Assembly: GCA_027005175.1 (NCBI GenBank)
Contig: JALTMC010000517.1
Span: forward strand, 1 to 14,848
DNA: 14,848 nucleotides
Source of the DNA: Myxococcales bacterium
Lineage (GTDB): Bacteria > Myxococcota_C > UBA6777
Direction of reading: 5' to 3'
Below, piece after piece: positions 1 to 7,139 of this stretch. The translations under genes were made by a program, and so were the position numbers. Numbering within the stretch: the first letter of the stretch is position 1; the number at the start of each line of letters is the position of its first letter. The notes beneath the pieces are model-generated. The model did not search any database, was not told the origin of the DNA, and saw nothing but the letters and a program-made list of their open reading frames with translations.

Positions 1-352
1 CCTCAAGATAAGACGCCAACTGACCGAATTTTTGAACCACCCCCTTCAGATTGCCCAAAGTTCGAAACAGCTCTTCTGCCACAGCCTCTTGTTCTTGAAG
101 AAGCTTTTCTGCCACTTTCCCTCTGTCTTCTTTCTCAACAGTCATGAGTTCGACGGCTCTTTTAAAAGCCACAGGCACAGCATGGCGAGCAGCCCACCCC
201 GTCTTTAGGAATCGTCCCACACGCGAAGTCGAAAGACCCGATGCCTCTTCGAGAAAGGGACGTGAGTCTTGACTCTGCTCACTCTCAGAGGCTTGCTCTG
301 CGGAGGGCGAAGGCTCTTTGTCCTTCTCTTCATTCTCTTTCTTTTTGCTCAT
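1..352 (-). CDS. ABC1/UbiB-type atypical kinase, N-terminal part (cut by window edge)
   Basis: Only the first 117 codons lie in the window. The reading frame is open from ATG at 352 to base 1. After a very hydrophilic, Glu/Ser/Lys-rich stretch (residues about 1-40), the protein has a Trp/Arg helix (GWAARHAVPVAFKRA) and then a segment reading LFRTLGNLKGVVQKFGQLAS. The KGxxxKxGQ pattern there is the signature N-terminal motif of the ABC1/ADCK/UbiB family, atypical kinase-like ATPases linked to quinone biosynthesis or lipid metabolism. It starts 18 bases after the histidine kinase stop with a weak AAGAG ribosome site, so the two are very likely one transcript. The acidic 40-residue extension before the family-typical part is longer than in short UbiB proteins. 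The family call rests on the motif and its context; the catalytic lobe is outside the window, so substrate and exact subfamily cannot be judged. Confidence 0.8.
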   Translation of the reverse strand, partial: MSKKKENEEKDKEPSPSAEQASESEQSQDSRPFLEEASGLSTSRVGRFLKTGWAARHAVPVAFKRAVELMTVEKEDRGKVAEKLLQEQEAVAEELFRTLGNLKGVVQKFGQLASYLE

Positions 353-370
353 CGTTGTGCTCTTATCAGA

Positions 371-1924
371 TCAGCCATCCACAGTATCACCGGAGAGATC
401 GCTCCTATCCTCCTGTGCAAGATAAGGCTCAACTTCATCCAACAAGGAGACGGCGACCGAATCGTGAGGAGACGTTTCAGCACCAGCCATTCGATACCAG
501 TCCTCCAGCCCTTTATCCAAAAGGGGCAGTACAGCGGGCAACTCTACCACAAAGGTCGTGCCCTCCCCAACATGACTTTCCAAAGAGATCGTCCCTCCCA
601 TCAATTCACAAAGCCTCTTGCTGAGAGCCAATCCAATTCCTGTACCACCATATCGCTTGGTTGTAGAGCTATCCCCCTGAGAAAATCGTTGAAATAATTT
701 CTCCCTCTGTTCGGGAGAGACACCAATCCCTGTATCTTGCACTTCAAACCGAAACCATCTTCTCTCGTCGCGTTGAAACGAAAGACACCGCAGGTACACA
801 TCTCCACGGCGTGTAAACTTGCAAGCGTTAGAGACAAGATTGAGCAAGATCTGTCGAACTCTTGTGATATCAGTGGTCATCGAATCCAACCTGGAGCCTT
901 TATCCCAAGTCAACAGATTGTGATTCTTCATGGCCAGAGGGATCGCTGTGTTGTAGACACTCTCCATCAACAGATGGACCGCAAATTCTTCGGGAAAGAG
1001 ATCGAGTGCTCCAGCCTCCATTTTGGAAAGATCCAAGATGTCATCGATCAGTGTATTTAGATGCTCTCCCGCCAGACGTATTTTATGCAGATCCGATACA
1101 ACAAGCTCTTGGTCATAGTCATCTTCAATGCAATCTTGCAAAAGATCGCTATACCCGATAATGGCTTTGAGCGGAGTGCGAAACTCATGACTAACATTCG
1201 CCACAAACTCACTCTTGGCCCGATTGGCCTTGTCAGCCTCCTTGCGAGCCACATCCAGTTCGATATTTCGCTTGGCCAACTGAATGTTTGTTCTTTCTAA
1301 ATCACGAAGCGCATCACTTCTCACTTTTTCATAGAACAACGAGAGAAACATCGACATCAAAGCCAGACCAAAGAGAGCAAAAAGTACAACGAAAGGTTGC
1401 TCGCGACCTGCTCGCAAAAGAAGAGGCCCCATACTGATGTCACTGGCCTGGAAAAAGACAACAAACTTAAGCATCACCAAAGAGGTCCACAGGAATCCCC
1501 CAGAATACCCAAGAAGAAGAACACTCACCATCGGAATGAGTATGTCACCGACCAAGGCCAGAGATCCAAAGCCACCATCCACAGAGGCCAAACAAGCAAG
1601 AGAGAAATAAACAGCCACGATGAGCATATTGGCTGCCAAAGAGACTGAGCCTGTATAACGAAGCAACAAAGGAACCAAGAGAAGAGCTATCAGAGTGCAT
1701 AGATTAATCCCTGCCATCATCCACACTCCACGAGCGAGGTCAGTGGCAAAGATAAAAGGACATGGAAGCAGCAGTCCAAGCGCAAAGAGTGCTGTGACCT
1801 TAGCTTGGCTGAGCCGCTTCCGTTCATCCCGTGGGAAAAAGCGCTCTGGCAAAACCCACTCAATGATGAACAGAGGCCATTGTGTAGGTTGACTCATTTT
1901 TCGTGTCATTTTGTACTCAGACAC
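371..1924 (-). CDS. Six-segment membrane sensor histidine kinase
   Basis: The protein (about 517 residues) autophosphorylates a histidine and passes the phosphate to a response regulator. Numbered from the upstream ATG at 1930, it has six hydrophobic segments (about 44-63, 70-90, 97-116, 123-142, 145-160 and 179-199), then a coiled coil (200-240). The HisKA box is SHEFRTPL with H248, and the ATPase domain has the N box NLVSNACKF (364-372), G1 DTGIG (399-403) and G2 GGTGIGL (428-434). A 50-residue acidic tail follows. There is no receiver domain and no PAS or HAMP domain, so the membrane part is probably the sensor (MASE-like). The ATG at 1930 abuts its AAGGA with no spacing, whereas the GTG at 1924 sits six bases away, so GTG is preferred. 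ATG at 1909 is another option. No response regulator is adjacent; the nearest is the lone receiver at 5536-5961. Confidence 0.9.
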   Translation of the reverse strand: MSEYKMTRKMSQPTQWPLFIIEWVLPERFFPRDERKRLSQAKVTALFALGLLLPCPFIFATDLARGVWMMAGINLCTLIALLLVPLLLRYTGSVSLAANMLIVAVYFSLACLASVDGGFGSLALVGDILIPMVSVLLLGYSGGFLWTSLVMLKFVVFFQASDISMGPLLLRAGREQPFVVLFALFGLALMSMFLSLFYEKVRSDALRDLERTNIQLAKRNIELDVARKEADKANRAKSEFVANVSHEFRTPLKAIIGYSDLLQDCIEDDYDQELVVSDLHKIRLAGEHLNTLIDDILDLSKMEAGALDLFPEEFAVHLLMESVYNTAIPLAMKNHNLLTWDKGSRLDSMTTDITRVRQILLNLVSNACKFTRRGDVYLRCLSFQRDERRWFRFEVQDTGIGVSPEQREKLFQRFSQGDSSTTKRYGGTGIGLALSKRLCELMGGTISLESHVGEGTTFVVELPAVLPLLDKGLEDWYRMAGAETSPHDSVAVSLLDEVEPYLAQEDRSDLSGDTVDG

Positions 1925-1930
1925 ATGCAT

Positions 1931-1935
1931 TCCTT
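1931..1935 (-). promoter_or_regulatory. Ribosome binding site that decides the histidine kinase start
   Basis: AAGGA (minus strand) lies immediately against the ATG at 1930, which leaves no spacer for it. It lies six bases from the in-frame GTG at 1924, a normal distance. The start at GTG is inferred from this spacing. Confidence 0.5.
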
Positions 1936-1964
1936 CTTACAGTCTCTTTCTTCGTTAGAAGGAA

Positions 1965-1993
1965 ACTATACAATATTGAAAATAGTATGTCGA
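1965..1993 (-). promoter_or_regulatory. Sigma-70-like promoter for the kinase-ABC1 operon
   Basis: On the minus strand TCGACA (1993-1988) is followed by a spacer of exactly 17 bases and TATAGT (1970-1965). Each hexamer differs from the housekeeping consensus at one base. The predicted transcription start near 1958 gives a leader of roughly 30 bases before the kinase ribosome site. The spacing and position support a real promoter, but it is read by eye only. Confidence 0.6.
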
Positions 1994-2184
1994 GGCCGGA
2001 GGGAAAAAACAAATCAAGTCAGGAGAGAAAGGAGGAGAACAAAACGGACAAGCCAAAAAAGGTAGCGTCTTACCAAAGCATTTTGAGCACATGCAAAAGA
2101 CAGTGTTTGAAGAGGAGCCTAACCTATGATTGTTACAAGCGTCGATGATGGATATGATTCGATATGGAAGCAGAAACCATGGCA

Positions 2185-2198
2185 TCTGGTGCACCAGA
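2185..2198. repeat. 14-base perfect palindrome in the spacer
   Basis: TCTGGTGCACCAGA is a perfect 14-base inverted repeat, about 200 bases upstream of the kinase promoter. It has the form of an operator half-site pair. A palindrome of this length is expected about once by chance in a window this size, so a function is only possible. Confidence 0.3.
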
Positions 2199-2261
2199 CC
2201 GGTACTTCGTCAGGCTTGTTTTGCCGTCTCAATGATACGATGTTCCGCCTGCGAGAACGTT

Positions 2262-2371
2262 CCTGTACCTTCCTTGTATCTGCTCGGGCCTTCCGTTGGT
2301 GGCCTTGGTGTTGATGGTTGAGGTTACGTCTGGGGGCCTACACCTTCCTTGTATCTGCTCAGGCCTTCCGT
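2262..2371. repeat. Pair of 35-base direct repeats, 75 bases apart
   Basis: Copies at 2262-2296 and 2337-2371 share 32 of 35 bases; the core is CCTTCCTTGTATCTGCTC followed by an AGGCCTTCCGT or GGGCCTTCCGT tail. They lie between the end of the synthase-acyltransferase gene and the kinase promoter, in a 473-base stretch with no supported gene. Translated in the rightward direction both give PSLYLL peptides, but no open frame there looks like a gene. They may be a dispersed element or a decayed tandem duplication. The rest of 1994-2261 shows no recognisable gene. Confidence 0.75.
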
Positions 2372-2383
2372 CGCCTCGCGACG
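2369..2383. other. Short GC-rich hairpin downstream of the synthase gene
   Basis: CGTCGC and GCGACG pair across a three-base CTC loop, abutting the second 35-base repeat and 21 bases past the stop of the synthase-acyltransferase gene. No run of T follows on the minus strand, so it is not a classical intrinsic terminator. It could protect the 3' end of that mRNA. Confidence 0.4.
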
Positions 2384-2403
2384 AATAACGTGAATCATGC
2401 GGG

Positions 2404-5217
2404 CTAGGAACGGCTCAATGCCACACTTGCAACGATATCCCGCAACAAGGAGCCCTGAAAATGATCGCGAACTTGAACATACGCACTGTTTTTTTGCCCA
2501 TCAGTTCCCAGCCGACTCTTAATAAAATCGGCATCAACTCCATAATGAACATGAGACAGATCTAGCTCTATCGCACGCTTCATAATGTGATACACCATCT
2601 GTCGGTATGCCCCATGCTTAGCGACATAATCATAGTCGAGTCCACAAAAAAAAGGCATATAGTGATCTTCATGAATATAAGAAACGTAAAAGCTAACAGG
2701 CTGCTTCCCAGGACCTCCATGCTCCTCGGGAAGAGAGAATGTCACAAGCTCCCACGATGGATTTTTAAGCACAGAGGACAAAATATTGCTGGGTAAAGGA
2801 AAAACATTGAGCCGCACTTTATTGTCAGCAACATTACGATACAGTTGATATAAGTAAGCAAGCTCTTCTCTTGATAGCTTGTTCGTATTGCCTGAACGCA
2901 ACCCATAAAGTTTGCGTTTGAAAAGTTGAGCTGGCTTAATCAAACTATGCCGAACTTGATAACGCTGTTTTTTGCGAAAACTCTGAAGCAGCTCCTCATC
3001 AGACTTCCAGGTAATATGTAAGGTGTGTGTGTCAAGCATAGGAACTTTGGAAAACCCGTGTGTTAAAAGGAACTCAGCCATTTCGCTATCATCACTGGGG
3101 AGATCGCGCAGCATAAGCATGGCATCTCCACGTTTTTCATACTCTTGCGAAGCGACCTCAAGGAGCTTAAGCAAGGCATCCTTCCAGGGGCCTTTGCGAT
3201 CGAGATACAAGTGATTGCCCTCCGAGCACAAGCACCCCATCATCATGCACGTTGATGTGAGAAAATAAGGATCTTTTTTTCGTCGGCTCTCGACTTCGTG
3301 GGAGACAGCCGGTCGCATCAACATGTCGTCTTTGACCAAAAGATGCGTAAAAAATGTGGCAGCCACAGGTTTGCGCTGCTCATCCATAACCAAGATATAA
3401 TCGAAGTCCCAGTTGTTTTCTCGCTTTTCCTGGTTGCAGAATAGTTTCTCCCAGGTCGCCATAGCTTCCCAATTGCAGATCCCCACAGAGCCGAGGCACG
3501 TATCCCACACCGTCCGGTCAACCTCTTGAATGGTGTGAAAATGCTGAACATGCAGCTTCGTTCGAGGTGATGTACGGGAGCGATTTGGCAGAACCTCTTT
3601 GCGCTTGGACTTCCCCTTGCTCACGTTGGAAGAACGATGGCGTAAGAGGACAGCCTCGTCTTGCTTCGGAGATTTACTCTTCTCAGCCAGCCCCTTCGAC
3701 GATTGCTTGAGAGCCCTTGTTGGGTACTCGGAAGCCGCTCTCAGCTTATCTTGCGAGGCTTGTTTGGAGTTGTATGCCATCTCGGCCTCTTCCACACGAG
3801 GGGCACCTCCCCCAGCAGCAGCCAGGGTTCCCGACTGACTTGTTGACAACATAGACTGATAAACACCGCTCAACTCCTTACTCTCATGAATCGTATAAGT
3901 GCCTGTAGCCTCGGTTTCCAAGTTATCTTGAGCCTGATACTGCTCACTCTTCCAGGCTTCCTCAGGCACAGCCTTCGCAAATAACTCATCCAGATCAACA
4001 GGAGAGATCCCCTCTGCCCCTAGCACATCTGTGGCATGATGTGCCAAAGAATCAATCATCCGACGTATATCATCCAGCTCGTGTGTGACATTTACAGACA
4101 ATCGAATGCCTGCTCGCTTCATCGGAACAGTAGGATACATCGAGGGATTAATAAAAAACCCATCGTCCATCATCCGCTGTGCCACCGCACAAGCGACCTT
4201 CGGAGATCCCATTCGAACAAAGAAGATCGGAGCCTCATTCTTCACAAGAAGTGGGAGACCTGTTTCTTCCAACAGGAAGTTAATCAGATCAACACGCTCA
4301 CGTAATTGCTCCTGATACAGAGTAATTTCTGGAGACAGATGGAGCCGGGCAGAGGCTACCGCAGCTCCCAAGGTAGGTGGTTGCAGTGGACCCGAAAAGA
4401 CCTGCGGACCACCACAAAAACGCATGAGATCTTTTTCTTCTTCACGCGGAAAAATAAGAACTCCTCCCCCCGCAGAGAAAGCTTTGTTCAGAGATGTCGC
4501 AACGATCATTCTATCGCTCAATGGCATTCGCGATAAAAAGCTCCCACAACCATGACGACCCGCCCAACTCATGCCATGAGCGTCGTCAACATACAGCCTG
4601 ACATTCGGAGCGATATCCAAAAACTCCTGAAACAAACCTATCGGCGCAAGGTCACCATACATACTGAAAACACCGTCGCTGGCAAACCAGACAGAACGAT
4701 ACTTTTTCGCCAATCGTGAGATCGCCTCATAACCACGCTCCAAATCGTTGTGTCGTATCACCTCCACATGTGCACCACCCGCCTGAGCCAACCGAGCAGC
4801 AAGATGAATGCTGGTGTGAGCCTGATGGTCCAATACGATCGCGTCTTTCTCTGTCACCAATGTCGTCAAACATGATTGATGACCCAAAGTAGTAGAAGAA
4901 CTCACCAACGCATGACCACCAAAGATCTGGGAAAGTAGATGCTCAAGCTCTTCATAAAGTGGCATCGAAACATACGCACGTGATGCCGAAAACTGTGTCC
5001 CAAAACGCTTCACAGCATCCACGACACCTTTGACCAGTAACGGATGATGCTCCAATCCCAAATAAGAACAGGACGAAAACGATAACAGATCTCGCCCTTC
5101 CACCTCGATGTGACGACCTCGTAACGCAGCATCCGTACAGTTCTGATAGTATAAACCATACTCCAAACCTTCCCGGTGTATGGCTTCCATTGTTGCGATA
5201 AATCCAGATGTTTCCAT
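2404..5217 (-). CDS. Fused alpha-oxoamine synthase (PLP) and N-acyltransferase (GNAT/FemAB type)
   Basis: The 937-residue protein has two enzyme parts. Residues about 1-400 form a PLP-dependent alpha-oxoamine synthase of the BioF/KBL/CqsA/serine palmitoyltransferase group, which joins an amino acid to an acyl-CoA with loss of CO2. SFSSCSYLGLEHHP fits the family's N-terminal YLGL motif, DDAHG (211-215) holds the PLP-binding Asp and His, TSLNKAFSAGGG carries the Schiff-base Lys245, and RAGIRLSVNVTHELDDI is the C-terminal signature. Residues about 400-555 are a Ser/Lys/Glu-rich linker. Residues about 556-937 resemble GNAT/FemAB-like acyltransferases (basic FRKKQRYQVRHS; KSRLGTDGQKN near the end). 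An ideal GGAGG six bases before ATG 5217 fixes the start. Similar two-part proteins are annotated in other bacteria as bifunctional PLP enzyme/GNAT. It stands alone, divergent from the receiver gene. The substrate is unknown: lipid, signal or biotin-related chemistry all remain possible. Confidence 0.85.
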   Translation of the reverse strand: METSGFIATMEAIHREGLEYGLYYQNCTDAALRGRHIEVEGRDLLSFSSCSYLGLEHHPLLVKGVVDAVKRFGTQFSASRAYVSMPLYEELEHLLSQIFGGHALVSSSTTLGHQSCLTTLVTEKDAIVLDHQAHTSIHLAARLAQAGGAHVEVIRHNDLERGYEAISRLAKKYRSVWFASDGVFSMYGDLAPIGLFQEFLDIAPNVRLYVDDAHGMSWAGRHGCGSFLSRMPLSDRMIVATSLNKAFSAGGGVLIFPREEEKDLMRFCGGPQVFSGPLQPPTLGAAVASARLHLSPEITLYQEQLRERVDLINFLLEETGLPLLVKNEAPIFFVRMGSPKVACAVAQRMMDDGFFINPSMYPTVPMKRAGIRLSVNVTHELDDIRRMIDSLAHHATDVLGAEGISPVDLDELFAKAVPEEAWKSEQYQAQDNLETEATGTYTIHESKELSGVYQSMLSTSQSGTLAAAGGGAPRVEEAEMAYNSKQASQDKLRAASEYPTRALKQSSKGLAEKSKSPKQDEAVLLRHRSSNVSKGKSKRKEVLPNRSRTSPRTKLHVQHFHTIQEVDRTVWDTCLGSVGICNWEAMATWEKLFCNQEKRENNWDFDYILVMDEQRKPVAATFFTHLLVKDDMLMRPAVSHEVESRRKKDPYFLTSTCMMMGCLCSEGNHLYLDRKGPWKDALLKLLEVASQEYEKRGDAMLMLRDLPSDDSEMAEFLLTHGFSKVPMLDTHTLHITWKSDEELLQSFRKKQRYQVRHSLIKPAQLFKRKLYGLRSGNTNKLSREELAYLYQLYRNVADNKVRLNVFPLPSNILSSVLKNPSWELVTFSLPEEHGGPGKQPVSFYVSYIHEDHYMPFFCGLDYDYVAKHGAYRQMVYHIMKRAIELDLSHVHYGVDADFIKSRLGTDGQKNSAYVQVRDHFQGSLLRDIVASVALSRS

Positions 5218-5223
5218 TATTAA

Positions 5224-5228
5224 CCTCC
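5224..5228 (-). promoter_or_regulatory. Strong ribosome binding site of the synthase-acyltransferase gene
   Basis: A perfect GGAGG lies six bases before ATG 5217, the strongest translation signal among the leftward genes outside the SUF operon. Confidence 0.7.
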
Positions 5229-5471
5229 GTTAGTATATACCGACAGACAGAGAAAAAGTCTGACGAGGCAGCATTGAAAAGTTTAACCAAAGATACTTCT
5301 TTGTTCTTCTATCATCATCTATAGATAACTCTATAAAAGGTAGCTTTCATAACAGAAAAACATGACAACATCCCTTTACAAAATGAAGATAGAACGGTAT
5401 GCTCCCATCATCGATTGGATCGCAGTATTGGGCAGTGACACAAAAACGACAAAAGTAACAATTACATTGAA

Positions 5472-5498
5472 AGCTACAAAAGCTACAAAAGCTACAAC
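5472..5498. repeat. Three tandem 9-base repeats upstream of the receiver gene
   Basis: The unit AGCTACAAA occurs at 5472-5480 and 5481-5489, with a third copy ending AAC at 5490-5498. The array ends 37 bases before the TTG start of the receiver gene. Directly repeated short units at this place look like a regulator binding array, although simple replication slippage would give the same picture. Confidence 0.75.
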
Positions 5499-5535
5499 GT
5501 ATTATTTTGTATAAACGGAGATGTGAGGTAAGAAC

Positions 5536-5961
5536 TTGAACGAGATAGGATTGCAGAGTGGAGGGCGAGGCGATGTTCTGCTGGTAGATGACCGTCAAGA
5601 AGATCGGGAGTTACTGTGCAGACGCCTACAAAGAAATGGTTTTTTGGTAACATCAGTAGAAGGAGGGATGGAGGCATTGCAGTCGATTGAAGCCGGCTTA
5701 CCTGATGTAGTCTTGCTCGATATACATATGCCTGATTTGGATGGGTTCTCCGTCTTGGAGAAGATCAGAGCAAACTACTCTCATGTACAATTACCAGTGA
5801 TGATGCTCACTGTGCGAAATGAGACCAAAGATAAATTGCGTGCCTTTCGGATAGGTGCCAACGACTACCTCACTCACTTTATGGACTTTCCTCTGATTGT
5901 AGCTCGTATCTGCACTCAGATCGCCATCAAAAAAGCAGCACAAGTCGTCCGAAGGCATTAA
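5536..5961 (+). CDS. Single-domain response regulator (CheY-like receiver)
   Basis: The 141-residue protein is one receiver domain with no output domain. VLLVDDRQED carries the acidic pocket Asp18 and Asp19, VVLLDIHMPDLDG the phosphate acceptor Asp62, and MLTVR the switch Thr92. The usual lysine-proline after GANDYLT is replaced by His114-Phe115, so the conserved salt-bridge lysine is missing; this suggests altered phosphorylation or signalling. The start is TTG at 5536, seven bases after GAGGT (5525-5529); the only ATG just upstream is followed at once by a stop. The gene converges on the lipoprotein gene with five bases between stops. It probably acts through protein contact, as in phosphorelays or chemotaxis. 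The nearest kinase is the six-segment histidine kinase at 371-1924, but pairing is inference. Confidence 0.88.
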   Translation: MNEIGLQSGGRGDVLLVDDRQEDRELLCRRLQRNGFLVTSVEGGMEALQSIEAGLPDVVLLDIHMPDLDGFSVLEKIRANYSHVQLPVMMLTVRNETKDKLRAFRIGANDYLTHFMDFPLIVARICTQIAIKKAAQVVRRH

Positions 5962-5966
5962 CCGGG

Positions 5967-7118
5967 CTAGATACAAACGCCTTGCATACACCGTCGTTGT
6001 GTACACCCTTTCTTTTGGCAGTCTGCATGGGTGACGCAAGAGCATGGGCAGCCTGTAAAGGTACACACGCCGTTGCGACACTTGGTGCGAGGACAGCAAC
6101 TGCGTACGCTCATGCATTCGGTGTCATACTGGCATTTCGAGGGACATAAGACACCGGTACGAGGCTGGCAAATCCCTTTAATACAAAAGCGAAATTCAGC
6201 GCAGACACTTTTGTTACATTCGGAGTCTTTGGTACATCGAGCAGGGCAACCGGTGGGAGGGGTTTTGCATATTCGACCGATGCAGCGAACCCTCTTTCCA
6301 CAAGCAGCGATCGCACAGTCGGCGTGGATGTCACACTCTTGTGGGCAAGTGCTGCTGGTTTTGGGCTCGATACAGATACCGCCTCGGCATTGGATTTTTT
6401 GCCCACAGAGGGCAGTGTCGCAGGCCAGATCAGACGCACAGACTTTGGGACAGCGACCTACCATTTCCTGGCAAACACTCTTCACACATCTTACTTTTTT
6501 ACCGCAAGCAGCCACGGCACATTCCAAGCTTTGTGTACAAGAAGCGGGACAGACAAGAGCTTTGGCACATACTTTCTTGAGACACTTTGTTTTGGCACCA
6601 CAGACAGATATCGAGCAGTCCGAATCTTGAGTGCAAGTGGAGGGGCAAGTTGTTGTGCCTTGTTGACAGCGGCCACCAATACACTGTTGACGTTCTTTGC
6701 AATCGGCGACACCGCAAGCGGCATCATCCTTACAAGTGGAGGGGCAAACGGGTGCAGTCTCACAAGATCCTTTCACACAGATCACACCAGCACCACAAGG
6801 AAGGCAGTCTGTGTCCTGCTTGCACTTCGAGGGACAGGGAGGGCGTACTTCCTTGGCAGACTCTTGTGGTGCATCCTTCTCTTGTGCTTGAGATGCATCT
6901 TGGTTGGGTCGTGGTTCCGACAACCCACTCTCTTGTTTCGATAAAAACTCTACTGTCTTGTTGATACAAAATCCAGACAAGCAAGTGAATCCTGGATTGC
7001 AGCGATTTGTCGCATCACACTGGCTACCATGACCGCCTCCCACCTTACAGTCCACCCATGTTGTGCTACATCCGACAAGCAGACCTATCCATAAGAGCCA
7101 TCGAATCTGTCTTCGCAT
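5967..7118 (-). CDS. Cysteine-rich repeat lipoprotein
   Basis: Starting at ATG 7118, the 383-residue product begins with two arginines, a hydrophobic core and the lipobox LVGC (Cys17), so it is expected to be exported and lipid-anchored; Ser at +2 would suit the outer membrane by the E. coli rule. After a short Cys-containing head (24-51) and a Gln/Glu/Ser-rich linker (52-94) come nine repeats of about 32 residues (starting at 95, 125, 158, 190, 223, 258, 291, 325 and 357). The pattern is CPxxCxxDxxCxxxxCxxxxxCxxGxC. I count 62 cysteines, about 16 per cent of the protein. Such repeats occur in myxobacterial secreted proteins; disulfides or metal binding are both possible. It follows the second desulfurase by 21 bases, so it is probably cotranscribed with the SUF genes. 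ATG at 7139 lacks a suitably placed ribosome site. Function unknown. Confidence 0.88.
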   Translation of the reverse strand: MRRQIRWLLWIGLLVGCSTTWVDCKVGGGHGSQCDATNRCNPGFTCLSGFCINKTVEFLSKQESGLSEPRPNQDASQAQEKDAPQESAKEVRPPCPSKCKQDTDCLPCGAGVICVKGSCETAPVCPSTCKDDAACGVADCKERQQCIGGRCQQGTTTCPSTCTQDSDCSISVCGAKTKCLKKVCAKALVCPASCTQSLECAVAACGKKVRCVKSVCQEMVGRCPKVCASDLACDTALCGQKIQCRGGICIEPKTSSTCPQECDIHADCAIAACGKRVRCIGRICKTPPTGCPARCTKDSECNKSVCAEFRFCIKGICQPRTGVLCPSKCQYDTECMSVRSCCPRTKCRNGVCTFTGCPCSCVTHADCQKKGCTQRRCMQGVCI

Positions 7119-7126
7119 CAAACACA

Positions 7127-7134
7127 CTCCTTCT
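7127..7134 (-). promoter_or_regulatory. Ribosome binding site fixing the lipoprotein start
   Basis: AGAAGGAG lies eight bases before ATG 7118 and inside the extension that a start at 7139 would give. It therefore selects 7118, which also gives a normal-length lipoprotein signal peptide. Confidence 0.7.
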
Positions 7135-7139
7135 GCCAT

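Larger units (their letters stand above)
5218..5535. promoter_or_regulatory. Divergent control region between the synthase fusion and the receiver gene
   Basis: These 318 bases are AT-rich and must hold the promoters of both divergent genes. Visible elements are the palindrome ATCTATAGAT at 5317-5326 and the 9-base repeat at 5472-5498. No convincing pair of -35 and -10 hexamers is seen for either gene: TTGAAA at 5467 and TATTAT at 5500 are 27 bases apart, too far for a sigma-70 pair. No small gene is supported. Confidence 0.55.

Noticed and set aside
1955-2194. 79-residue minus-strand frame in the kinase-synthase spacer
   Set aside because: It has no recognised motif, its end runs through the kinase promoter, and it looks like random open sequence.
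5230-5245. TATACT near 5230 as a -10 box of the synthase gene
   Set aside because: It lies just before the ribosome site, which would put transcription start inside it, and no matching -35 hexamer is present.
6031-6630. 199-residue plus-strand reading frame
   Set aside because: Also antisense to the lipoprotein repeats with low-complexity composition; a shadow frame.
6324-6944. 206-residue plus-strand reading frame over the lipoprotein gene
   Set aside because: It is antisense to the cysteine-rich repeats, whose repetitive codons keep the other strand open; no family motif or ribosome site is seen.
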